From: Pogonophryne albipinna
Taxonomy: Eukaryota; Chordata; Actinopteri; Perciformes; Artedidraconidae
Assembly: GCA_028583405.1 (NCBI GenBank)
Contig: CM053259.1
Location: 19,257,594-19,321,593 of the forward strand
Reading direction: 5' to 3'
DNA length: 64,000 nt
The translations under genes were made by a program, and so were the position numbers. Of the stretch, positions 53,512 to 64,000 are shown in pieces (positions within the stretch are counted from its first letter, which is position 1; each line of letters begins with the position of its first letter). A model generated the notes under the pieces. The model was not told the origin of the DNA. It ran no database searches and worked only from the letters and a program-made list of their open reading frames with translations.

Positions 53512-56480
53512 AAAACACACACACCTTTGCTGAATTTGCTCACAAATGCAATTGCTCTATTCAAGTTTGCCTTGCTTGTCTCGATGAAAAATGCATAAAC
53601 TTTCATCACGGACTGTGAAGGTTACCATCAGGCAGCTTGTGTACTATTTGGGTCAAATGTCCTTTTAAAAGGTAACGGCTATAAGTTCCCTCAATGCTTT
53701 TTATTTAAAGAGACAGCAATGTTTATTCAGTGTCTGTGTTGCAGCGTTTCTTCTACATCAGACATGTTTTAGGCTATTTTAACATCGGGTGCTTTGGGGG
53801 GGGATTGCTTCGCTCATTTTGACTCGTTTTGATGCTTGATGGGGGGGATGCATGGAGGGTAACGCGATAAAGCTACAAAGGGCAGGAAATTAAAAGACTT
53901 GGCAAACTGTTTTCGGAAAATGCTTTTGTTCGCGCCCCATTTCTTGCTATTCACAGCCGTGAAGACGAGCCTGTCGGCCATGGCTCAGCTATTTCGGCTT
54001 CCATTTCGTCCCATGCTGAGCATTTTATCTCCGCTTCAAACTAAGCCTTCACCCTAACAATACACTTTTTAAAAAACCGTTCGCATGTTGAAACGTAAAG
54101 AGGTTTTGTTGAAGGCAGCATTGTGAAAGCCGGTGTTGTGTTTTTGCTGTAGGGCTGGCAAACCGACATGTTTCGCGGACTGTTGTGGCTCTTTAATTCT
54201 CTCCATAAAGAGTGAGGAGGAGGAGGAGGAGGAAAGGGGGTCATGCAATTCAGCATATTCGTTCAATTTCCAGCACTTGCACCGGTGTGGGGACACGCTT
54301 GGGGTTGTTGTTATATGGGGGTATTTGCCATTAGTCCTTCTATAAATGACAAGTCCACGGGGTCTCAGTAATATTGCCGGTCTCCGTGTGACCTCTGTGA
54401 ACGAACATATAGTAGAAGCCCGTAGAGGAATAACTCAATTTTTGCAACGCAACGGGCGATTAGTTTACTTGCGTTAAGGTCTCGTCCTCAGCCACCGAAA
54501 TCACATGAAACTACACATTACATGGCCGACGTGGTTTATCACAATGTTTCTGAGTCTTTCAAAGAGGCTGTGTTCAGTCGCATTGCAGGGGCTCATGTAT
54601 GAAGCGATACCAAGAAGCAACCATTTTCTTTCTGCAAGTAACACTGGTGAATTTATGGGGAAGGGGCTGCAGATTAAAACAGTTAAGGCTATACTTGATT
54701 TAAATTGTAGTTATTTTGGTCTGGTGAACGCCTTTTTATCCTCCTTCCTGAATGAAACAAAGAGTTTTAATCTTGCAAAGTGTGAATGGCTCAGCATATC
54801 ACTCAATGAGTTACTCATTCGAGTCTCATGCAGACTTTCCGGGCCTCTGTATCTGAGCTTTTAAAGTTTGTTTGCACTTCTTTGTGGATTGTTTCTGTGC
54901 ATTTTCGTCAGGCCAGCGTATAGGTATATTGTTGCGTTTAATTGCATTAGTCATATCATATCTGTTAACGCTGTGAAGCTGAAGTCAGCAGAGCCAACAT
55001 CCCCCCACCCCCATCCAAACAACACGTGGAGTGTATTTAAAATGTGTTTCTTCCGGCAGACAGATTGTTGGCGATTTTAATTTCTTACCGGAACAGTTAA
55101 ACAACTGTATTTAGTACTGAAGGAAATACTGCAAAAAGGCCAAACTGAGCAACAGGTTTGTAGGAGCAAGCGTCCAATTGGACTACAGAGGTTTGTGTCC
55201 ATGCATTCTTGGATCTTAATTTAACTGGGGATTTTTCAGTTCCTCTAAACAAGTACAAGGAATGTAATGCATTTATAATGTAATCAATTAGAGCATAGTC
55301 TGACTATTTTGCTAAACTATTGTCAGTATAGAGAACTGACAATTTTCAGTTTGAAAGCAACGTGAATGTGACTCATCCCAAAGAAGGCAGACAGAAAAAG
55401 TCAATCTGCCATGGAACATTTCAACCCATGTTTCTAATGGACACAAGTTATATGATTAACATCCCATCATCTGTCAGTCAGTATATTTAGCCCTTACAGG
55501 GATTTTTTACACCTTTGATTAACAAAGTAGTTACAGTAACTTACTTTTTATTTTCCATTTGTGAAAAAGGTGAGTATGGCAAAGGTAAGATTTAACTTAA
55601 GTTGTTGTGAATTTGTTTGAAGACACAGGATGTGCTACAGAAATTATGACTAACTGGAACCAATGACCCCACTTAAAATTGAGCCAGACTGTGATGGCCA
55701 ACTGTGTCACACTCTAAAATTGTATTTGATTTGTTCTATTCATAAGGAAATGGTTTGTCTGTGTGCTCGACTTCAGGATGCATGTTTCTGTCTGTGTGTG
55801 CGTGCATGTGTGTCACATCTGTCATGGGTTTTCGGCAGCTGCAGTTGATGCACAAAGGCTGGCCCACACCAAATAAGGCTTACAAATGTGCATTTTCTAC
55901 AACAACCTGGAGGGGTCCAGATCCTCGAGCCTTCCTCCAGGCTTTGAGACAGGACTCCTGGCCCCTACTGATCCCCTTCTCCCCCCTCTCATACCCCCCT
56001 TAATTAGCGTAAAACAATTATACATGCTTGGCTTAACCATTTCCCCTGAAACATGAGTGTGAGTTGTTACCCCTCTGCCCCCACCCTTTGTACCTAACAA
56101 ACACCCACTAGCTGTGAATGATATTAAAATGCATCAGTCATAAAATGATTGAAAAGGGGGGATATGGCCTTAATAAAAGCAAACGAGGAAATACCCATTT
56201 CCTTTGGAATTTATAGCCGCCAAGGTGAATGCAACCAACAAGATAAAAGCTAAATTGCTGTGTCAGTTTTCTTTCTCCATGGATGCTTAGTCACCAATGT
56301 CAGACAGGGTGACACTGCAGACCAGTTCACGTTCTCATGCATCTCCCCATTTTAAAATGACTTAAATTGTGCAATTTATAGGTTTATTTTTGTTATAGGT
56401 AGGTACCTTTCAAACCAGTGGCTGTAGGAAGGTGCTGTGTAATGTCTCAGGGAACAGGCGCTAATGTGAAACGAAACATG

Positions 56481-56514
56481 ACACACACACACAGTGTGTG
56501 TGTGTGTGTGTGTG
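56481..56514. repeat. CA/TG head-to-head quasi-palindrome
   Basis: Twelve bases of CA repeat are followed after one base by at least twelve bases of TG repeat. The locus is a self-complementary hairpin as well as a microsatellite. Confidence 0.9.
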
Positions 56515-59500
56515 CTTGTGAATGCGTTTAAGTGAGAATAGCAGGAGAGCACGGCAGAGTGTAGCTCAGTGCAGCCTGGGCCATTTTGTGCAGAGTCGGC
56601 TTTTCCTGTAGGCCCCAGCTGGGGCTAGGCCTCAGATTCAAAGGTTGTGCGTGTTTGTGTGCACGCATGGTGTGTGTGTGTGGGACAAGCACAGCTGCTG
56701 CAGGGGCCTTTACAAATGTAAAGAGGCTGTCAGTGTTTGTTTCATCAGGCGCACAACTGATGAGGGCCAAGTTGGAAATCCATTGCACTGTGAGTGTGTG
56801 CGTTGAGCGTGCACAAAAAGAGGAAACAAAAATAGAAAGTGGGGAGTGCAAAGGCACAGACTCTCCCCCTCCCTTTCCTCTCTTTATCTCCCTCTCTCTC
56901 TGGCTGCTCTCGTTCTTGGGCTGTCCAAATGAAATGTGGGCCTCATGTCGGACCATGAAGAGAGGGTCACAGGGTTGTTTTTTCACCGTGCCTGAGCCTC
57001 AATGTGCTTCATTTAACCTTATGTTTCAATGCAAATTCTTCTTTCATAAGCTCCCTTCTCATGTGTGCAACATGGCAGGGTTCACTTTGCAACCTCCCCG
57101 TCACTATAGCTACCAAGGCATACCAAAGTGTACTGTGGCTAAAGCAACGTTTTACTGCCTGTTTATTTAACTACATTTACTATGGTTCTACGTGGCACCT
57201 GTGAAAGGCACTACTGCAAAAGATAAAAGTGCTTTCCATATATGCTTAAATGTTTTGTCAGTCTGATGTTCTATGAATTTTTACCCATGCAGAAAACAAA
57301 CTATCAGCCTGCCATGAAAGTAACTTGCAGCAAAATTAAATTGCTGATTACGATTGCCAAAATTTTACCCACAATATAAAATAACTGAAGCAGGAGACTG
57401 TGTGTTACTCGCCCTGTTCAGAGAAAGCATAAAGCATACCTCCCATAAGTAAACATTTTTCTCTTGGTGTCCTAGTGACAATTAATTTTCGGGTAGTTAA
57501 ACAAGGCCAGGCCTCGGTTCACATGTCGTCACCCTTCAACATTTTTGTGTCAGAGCACGGTCCTTCCCATGCTGCGGGCCCAGCCTCATCCCTTTTGCCT
57601 CATCACTCCTCTCGCAGGGATCGCCGACTCAACAAGCGCTGCCAGATAACATTTCTGGAAGTGAAGTTGGCGAGCCCAATCTAGTTCATTTCACCATTAT
57701 TTATTTATGCATTTAATACGTTTGTGCTGAAATGAGGAGGTGGCAGCCCTTTTTCCTCTTAGATAAATTCTGCTTTGCCAACAGAGAGGCATCATTACAG
57801 GCTCTCTGAGCTGCCGGCTTCAATTTGGACTGCCGATGGATATTCAGCCGCCAAATGCATCACCGCTCGGCTCTTTTCTCTCACACACTCCTTTTTTTTG
57901 TCTTTACTAAATCTTTCTTTCTTTTCTTTTGTGTCTGTTTTCTACATCATTATGTCACACACACGGCCCAAACTGCTCTTATGCAATATGACCTTTTTCT
58001 CTTATCAGCTGTTGGCATTGAGCACAATCTCTGGCTCTTGGCTGGCACAAGCACACACTCACGCACACAGGCAAAGGTCTTCAGGTGTTCACCTGCAGTC
58101 AGTAGGTGATAGGAACTGGTTTCTCTTTTAAAGCCACCCTTAACACCAAAATGTCTAGTGACTTCTGCAACGTAGGATATTTGCAGAAGTAAATACATAA
58201 AACTGGGCGTGACTTTCTTTGTTATACGATATGTGTGTTTCTGTTGAGAGCAGTGTGCACGTAGGTCTATGGAGGTGTGTTTTACTGCATATGCTTCAGT
58301 AGTTGGACGCACGGTGGGACTTGGTGCTGTTGTGGACAGCCAATGTAAGAGGGGGCCCTGTGTGTGTCACGTACGCCACGTGCGTTCCCTCCGTGCACGT
58401 CTTCATTCTGCCGAGTGATTTATATCCTCCTGTGGGTTTGGATGGAGATGGGGAGGAGGGGGGGGTGAGACAGCTGGTCAGGCCCTGAGAGGTTCTGTGT
58501 GTGTGTGTGTGTGTGTATATGTGAACACACATGCTCACTCATGCAATTGTGAATGAGTGAGTGGTTGCCACAGCTTATCCATTCAGGATCCCTACGAAGC
58601 TGAATCAACACTTTAGCTTTGTCTTTGGTTCGGCCTTGCAGGGTTTGTAGTGTCCATGAAGGACATTCGGCAATAGTAGAGTGAAAAGAAAACAATTGAC
58701 TGGGTTGTTTTTATTTACTGTAGCTTCTTCCAAGCATTATTATATATTCTCTTTTGAGAAAAATACAGAAAATAATCATACAACACTTCATGTGCCTTTT
58801 TGCTTTTAGTTGAACTTTCAGTTGTCCTACCTTTAAGCTCTGTAAAGCTGAACGAGGAGACATGAGGTTGTTTTCCATCAATTTTTTTTGTATCACCAAG
58901 CTAATGTAGCTTAGTCTGGCATGAGCTTTTAATGACCATTATGTTCATCTGTCAGACAACCTTATGACCAATCCCAGCTCACCCTCTTCCCACTCATCTC
59001 TGCTACATCAGTTTAATAAACACTCCTTACATTTTCATCCTGTGGTCAATCCCATCTGATCCCCTATTGTGACACCATCGTCTTTACACATCCAGTGAAT
59101 TAAGCCTCGAGGGATGAAGCAACAGAGCAGAAGCTCAGTCGGTATCGATCCTCCATATTCCCTCTCTTTCTGCCCGGAATACCAGTTTCACTGTGGAACA
59201 TATGCCAGTAAGACTCTGAAGGCAACATCATAAACTGTCTTTACTGTGATAATAAGATTAGTTTATCCTGAAGCTTATGGCGTTAGTATATTCTTATAAA
59301 AATGCGTTATGCTGACTTATCATATTTCTGTACAGATAGCTGGTTGTACAGTCATCAGATTTCAGTTCGGTAATCTTATTCAGATTTACCATTCGTATAT
59401 AACTGTTCATGGTATGGTCTCATGAGCTATCTACCAAGTGCAGAAATCTATGAATAACTTTCTTTATGATGGAGCAGTGCCTTTTCTCTGCCAACAAGCC

Positions 59501-60341
59501 ACTGGCCACAAAGGTCCTCTTTGGCGCCGCGCTGCCTTGGCTGCTAAATTGCTCATGTAATCTCTCATGAGGGTATTTCCCTGTGATAACTTTATTTTTT
59601 TTACATTTGACTATTATTATATCTCTTTTTCCCGACGGTCATTTATGGCTCTCCAACATGCTTGGCTAGTTGTGTAATGCTGACCTCCCTTCTGTGAAAG
59701 AGCTCTCCAGTGCAACCCTTTTCACCAAGCATTTAGCCCCTTGCTAGGGAGGCCTTAATTCAGGATGGCACTTCCCTCCCTCCCTCCCTCCCACCTCCAT
59801 TCCCCAACCAGGGGAGTAATGAGCCAGTGGAGCAAAGTGGCTGGGTGACCACTGTTGCTGCCTAATCTGTACTTCAGCCCATGCTGAAATATTTGAAAAA
59901 TAAGCAGATGTTGTAAAGGTGGCATGGTGTAAAGACACACATATATATTTATTCAAGGCACACAAGTGGTTGTATATGATGTGTTTTGGACTGAGGAAAA
60001 TGAGGGGTTACAGAAAAGCTGTTAACTGCATCTGGCCCTCACTCACCAATGCCAGCCGCCAAAACTGTAATTGTAGGATGGACAGGAGTATTTTTTAAGG
60101 CTGAAACACAGTTTGAGTCTGTTTATCCTATTTACTGCTGAGTTATGCTGGTTACTGTTTCAGCTCAGCCTATATGAGGTGAGATGAAGGAAGGTATGAG
60201 AAGGTGTATCGCTGGTGGGTGTTTCAGGGCTCTAAGAGGCCGAATAAACGTTTTATTTGATTCGTAGGTCAATAGATACAAATTCTGTTTGCGTCCAACC
60301 TACAACCCGTTCCTCCAACCTCCATGAGAAACGCATTACTT

Positions 60342-60360
60342 CCCCCCCCCCCCCCCCCCC
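60342..60360. repeat. Poly-C run
   Basis: About 19 consecutive C residues lie in jarid2 intron 1, 70-90 bases before the CpG-rich segment. Its length is likely to be unstable and hard to sequence. Confidence 0.9.
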
Positions 60361-60429
60361 TTCTTGTCTTGTAATAGAATACTGAGTGGATTTTTTCCCC
60401 CGCTGTTCCATTCTATCTCTCACCTCCTC

Positions 60430-60700
60430 CCTCTCAACTCGTTCGCTCTATTACTCAGCGCAGCTACAAAGCGAGGAGAGAGGCGTTGGGAGTTTTCTGT
60501 GGGATAGCGCTGGAGTGAGGACGGAAGAAGCGGGGGTGTTTTCTCCTCGCCTAGCTGCGAAATGACCTCGCACAGAAGAGGAGAAGCTGCCGCACGATCG
60601 AGAGGATCTGTTGTCTTTGCTCTCAGTTTTAATTTGACTGAGTCTGTGTTTGCACGTGACAATCATTTACCTGAAAGATCCGACTGCTTCTCGACATGCT
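60430..60700. promoter_or_regulatory. CpG-rich segment in jarid2 intron 1, possible alternative promoter or enhancer
   Basis: Roughly 20 CpG dinucleotides occur within about 270 bases, in a window where CpG is generally depleted. The stretch is unique-looking and flanked by pyrimidine-rich DNA and a long C run. CpG clusters inside the first introns of developmental genes often mark alternative promoters or Polycomb-bound elements. No clear downstream splice donor or ATG-initiated conserved peptide was found, so exon status is unproven. Confidence 0.35.
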
Positions 60701-63700
60701 TTGGTTGTTTTTGAAGCTCTCCTGCTTCGGTTTCTCACTCACACGGCATCTCACATTCTTCCCTCCGTTTTGTTTTGATTTTGTCTGCCAAAGGAAACTT
60801 TTGATTCCTCTCTCCAGTTTGGTCTTACACAGCTGTGTGAATGAACCCCCTGCAAAACCAACTTTGCCAGACAAACAAACCCGAACATACCAACATGCAA
60901 GCACATGCATAGTCAGACCCCCTGGGGGTGTGATTCTGGACTTTAATCTTGTAGTTTCTGTGCACAAAAAAAATATGTAAACAGCGATCTGACACATTTG
61001 TATTAAATGTGTATTCATTCTAATCTCTTGATGTGAAATACTTTAAGGGTGTCCTCGGGTTGTTCCTATATCTATAAATAACATGCTGTATAAAAGCAGA
61101 ATTAATTTACAAGAGTCAGTTCAGGAATATTGATTTATTTTCTTCTTTTTTTCCCCTATTGATTTTCTTTTGTTAGCAATAGGTGCTTTTTTAAAGTTTC
61201 TCCACAGAGAGTCAAAGGTATTGTTCCCCCTGTTTTTTAACCTCTGCTCAGTAGATGAGGGCTTTTATAATTCTCCTGGCTGCATGATTTCCTCCAGGCC
61301 TCACAGCAGGGAGCTAGAGTGCATGGTACACTGAGGGAAGGGCGCCAGAGTCTGGGCTGAATGTCTGGCCGGCCTCCCCTGGCCCTGGATCAAACACCAC
61401 AAGGCCTGGAGGGGGGAGAGAGAGAGAGAGGGCGAGAGAGAGAGAGGGCCAGCCCTGGAAATCACAACCTGTGATCGTCAAGGAGAACAAATCCAAGAGG
61501 ATAGAAATAATGAAATTAGGCACGATCTCAAGTGGAATATTCACAGTGACAGCAAAGCCTGTCTCGCAATCTCTGTTGAAGAAACGCTCCGTACAAAACG
61601 CAGCTCCTGGAAAAGCACATGGAAATCATGAGGGCTTACACAAACCTTCGCTGCTTTTAGATATGATTGTTTGAGGAAAGGAAATGAGGTAACCACTGGT
61701 TGACTCCAATAATGACTGCCGTAGATGTTCGCTCACTTTCACATGTTTTGAAATTAGTAATGCAGGTGTTTGTTAGCACTAAAGAGAACATCGAAACAAA
61801 CTCTGGGTAAACAGAATTTGTAAGCCAACTAGCAGGAAGTTACCATGGTGACTAGAGAGTATACCCCCCTCAGCTGCTTCACTCATCTCTTTGCCTGTGT
61901 GTGTGGCATGAGTGATTGGGGGGGATTTACACCTCCCACCCCCAGGTTTCTATAGAAACTGACATGCTGACAAGGTTTCTGAGCAAGTCAAACATCTCTT
62001 CTTTTTTGTTTCATGGCTAGCTCATGAGGGCGTGGAAGTAAATGAAGAGTAACGTTATATTGTTGTTGGAGCATCTGGTTCCTGGCTGCATGCTGGGGAA
62101 GTTACTCGATATGTCTTGCAATCATGCGAGTCAGAGAAATAAGGTGCAAAAAAGTGAAACTGAGACAAAGTAGTTGAGAAGGGAATTTTTTTTGACAAAA
62201 ACTTTCAAATGCCCTGTTTTTTCTGTTGCCTCTTAGATGAGAAAAAGATAAATAAAACCAACACTTTTTGCCAAAGTTTCTCTACTGGTGTTTTGGTTTT
62301 CTTGGATTTCCCAACATTTGTAATGTCTATTCCGTAAATTGCAGTAGTCATAAGAAACCATAGTTCTCGCAATTTATGATGATGGCCCATTTCCTGACAG
62401 TAGGTTGTTCAACCATTATCCACACTGTCATTTCCACTTTGAACACCACCCCCACCAATAATGGAATTTCATATTACTCATATCGTTCATTCGTATACGA
62501 GATTTGTTTTTAAGTTTTGGATTCAGCACAGATATGACTAAATAAGTGAACAATAGCAGGAGGTTTATATGATGCCAGTGTAGTGTGTTGGCATTATGTT
62601 TTCATGTTTGTAATGCACTTTATGTTGCATAGAAATCTGAAGTTTCACATCATTTTTACATCAGAAGTCAAGTAACGAGTAATATTAACCTATGCAGTTT
62701 CATTGGAACTAGAGCTTTGACTCAGAGGTTTATTTTAATGTAGCGTGGTATATTATTTAAAGAAACTTTGACACAGTGTCTTAGTGTGAGAAATTCACTA
62801 TCTTACTCAATCAATTTGGTTAGTTATACCCACAACATCATTAATGGATTTATTTGAAAGGCAGACGGATATAAGGTCATTTATTTCGTAGATGACTCTG
62901 AGACAGCTGACTGACTCAAAAACAAACCCACAACAGATATTTATTCATCTTCATTTGAAGGTGCACCAACAAAATACCTACTCCACCCATGCAGTTGTGT
63001 TTGAGCTGCCTGGTTGACATTTTTGAGCTACCTCTTTCTTTTTTGAACGTCATAAATTAATTAATTTCCCTCTGTATTCGGACCCCCTTTGAGATCTACC
63101 AATGATAGTCTGAACTACACATGTGGGCGCCTCTCTCTCTCGCTCCTGTGGGTTTCTAGCTACATTGACGCCGTCTAATCGCCCCCCATGCATCAGCTTC
63201 ATTCTTCATCCCCACTACCAACGCCATTATTCACCTCTTTCGCACATTCTTGCTTTCCACCGCACCTCCATCTACCCTGCCTGCTCCATTGCTTTTGCAC
63301 ACAATCTTTCCTTTACCTTGTCTCAGTATCTCTCATCTTCTCTATGTATTCTGTCAGTCTTATTCCCCCCTTTCTCTGGGCCCCTTAGGCCTCGGAGACT
63401 TTGCCTTTGTGTGCGGTAGTGGAGTGAGTGCAGCGGGGTGAGGTACGAGGGTTTTGTCCCAAGCTGTGAGGTGAAAATAATTTCTTAATTGCCTCTTGTC
63501 TTTTTTTTGTGCCAGCGGTTGTGCCAGCGAATGGACTCTTGGGCCCGCACTACAACTCCCCAAGCAAAGGAACTCCCTTGCCTAAGCCCTGGCTTTGTTT
63601 CATAACGTTCTCTGGCTACACTGTAATCTGCAGTCATACAGCAACACACACACACAGACACACAAGCAGAGGCTTTAAAAGGCTTAAGATGTTGGACACA

Positions 63701-64000
63701 GCAGAATACAGAGAAAATAAGCTTTGGATGTAGCACTATGAGGTCTAGGTGAGTTGTAAATGAGCAGTTGTGCTGCATTGTAAATTGAATGTACTTCAGT
63801 GAAGCACAGGATGTGTTTGATGTTGGTTTCAATGTTGCCTGGGATCCTGAGTAACATTTGTGAACAGGACGAGCTGCTTTTGTTCTGTGTTTTTTAATTA
63901 CACATATTTTACATTAACAGTTCTGTATTCTTGCCTAACTTCTGCAGGCCTATTTTCTGTGAGATGAAGAGTCTTTTTATTCATGGCTTCCTTTAAGTGA

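Larger units (their letters stand above)
53506..64000 (+). other. jarid2: jarid2 intron 1 (5' part; continues past window)
   Basis: No JARID2 exon 2 sequence (expected DDSDGIPW...) was found in any frame between the donor at 53506 and the right edge, so the intron is at least 10.5 kb. Long first introns are usual for vertebrate JARID2. The first kilobase stays moderately CpG-rich, as a CpG-island shore. The rest includes small TG/CA tracts (56481-56514, about 58496-58518, about 63643-63664), a C run at about 60342-60360, a CCCT tract near 59770-59790, a GA-rich tract near 61411-61446 and the CpG-rich segment at 60430-60700. Stretches at about 57,690-57,880 and 59,500-59,780 are non-repetitive and may be conserved regulatory DNA. 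Frames of 60-194 codons here lack ATG starts or recognisable domains. Confidence 0.8.

Noticed and set aside
56586..57170. 194-codon frame in jarid2 intron 1
   Set aside because: It begins with TTG, not ATG, runs through TG-rich sequence and has no recognisable domain; the opposite strand is also open for 152 codons.
60696..60980. 94-residue ATG frame with a hydrophobic, signal-like N-terminus right after the intronic CpG cluster
   Set aside because: The later part is compositionally random, no domain is recognised and there is no splice or poly(A) context. The hydrophobicity comes from a T-rich stretch.
63123..63441. Overlapping frames of 63-98 residues near the right edge as possible jarid2 exon 2
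   Set aside because: None contains the expected DDSDGIPW sequence. They arise from a C/T-rich stretch.

Overview
The window looks like a teleost fish chromosome, probably a spiny-rayed (percomorph-like) species. The evidence is very frequent long CA/TG microsatellites, moderate GC, and interspersed repeats that I recognise from fish genomes. There is no bacterial-type gene organisation, no CRISPR array and no tRNA or rRNA gene that I could find.

Only one gene is confidently identified. At 53461-53505 (+) a short exon encodes MSKERPKRNIIQKKY and is followed directly by a GTAAGT splice donor. This is the conserved N-terminus of JARID2, the Jumonji/ARID accessory subunit of Polycomb repressive complex 2. 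The exon sits at the end of a CpG-rich 5' leader and promoter (about 52,900-53,460) that carries several upstream AUGs. From 53,506 to the right edge the window is jarid2 intron 1. Exon 2 (expected to start DDSDG...) was not found, so the rest of the gene lies beyond the window.

The left 52.9 kb has no confidently identified gene. It resembles a large noncoding regulatory interval upstream of a developmental gene. It holds: (i) many (CA)n/(TG)n arrays, several over 100 bp; (ii) two 390-bp copies, in opposite orientation, of a TTAA-flanked miniature inverted-repeat element (6826-7215 and 46605-46994); (iii) a 453-bp hAT-like miniature element with an apparent 8-bp target duplication (32632-33084); (iv) fragments of common teleost repeats at 18.5, 20.4, 39.2, 42.6 and 51.3 kb; (v) candidate regulatory motifs, including two RFX X-boxes and one CTCF-like site; (vi) two exon-like stretches (about 1,074-1,208 and 47,452-47,593) that have splice-donor signals but that I cannot assign to a protein family.

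Intron 1 holds a second CpG-rich segment at 60,430-60,700 that could be an alternative promoter or regulatory element, plus several unique-looking stretches that may be conserved noncoding elements. Most long open frames in the window are artefacts: Cys-Val or His-Thr translations of CA/TG repeats, or frames without an ATG. I see no convincing undescribed gene system. The observations most worth checking are the uAUG-rich jarid2 leader, the two 390-bp elements, a perfect 16-bp-stem hairpin at 19208-19242 and the exon-like segment at 47.45 kb.
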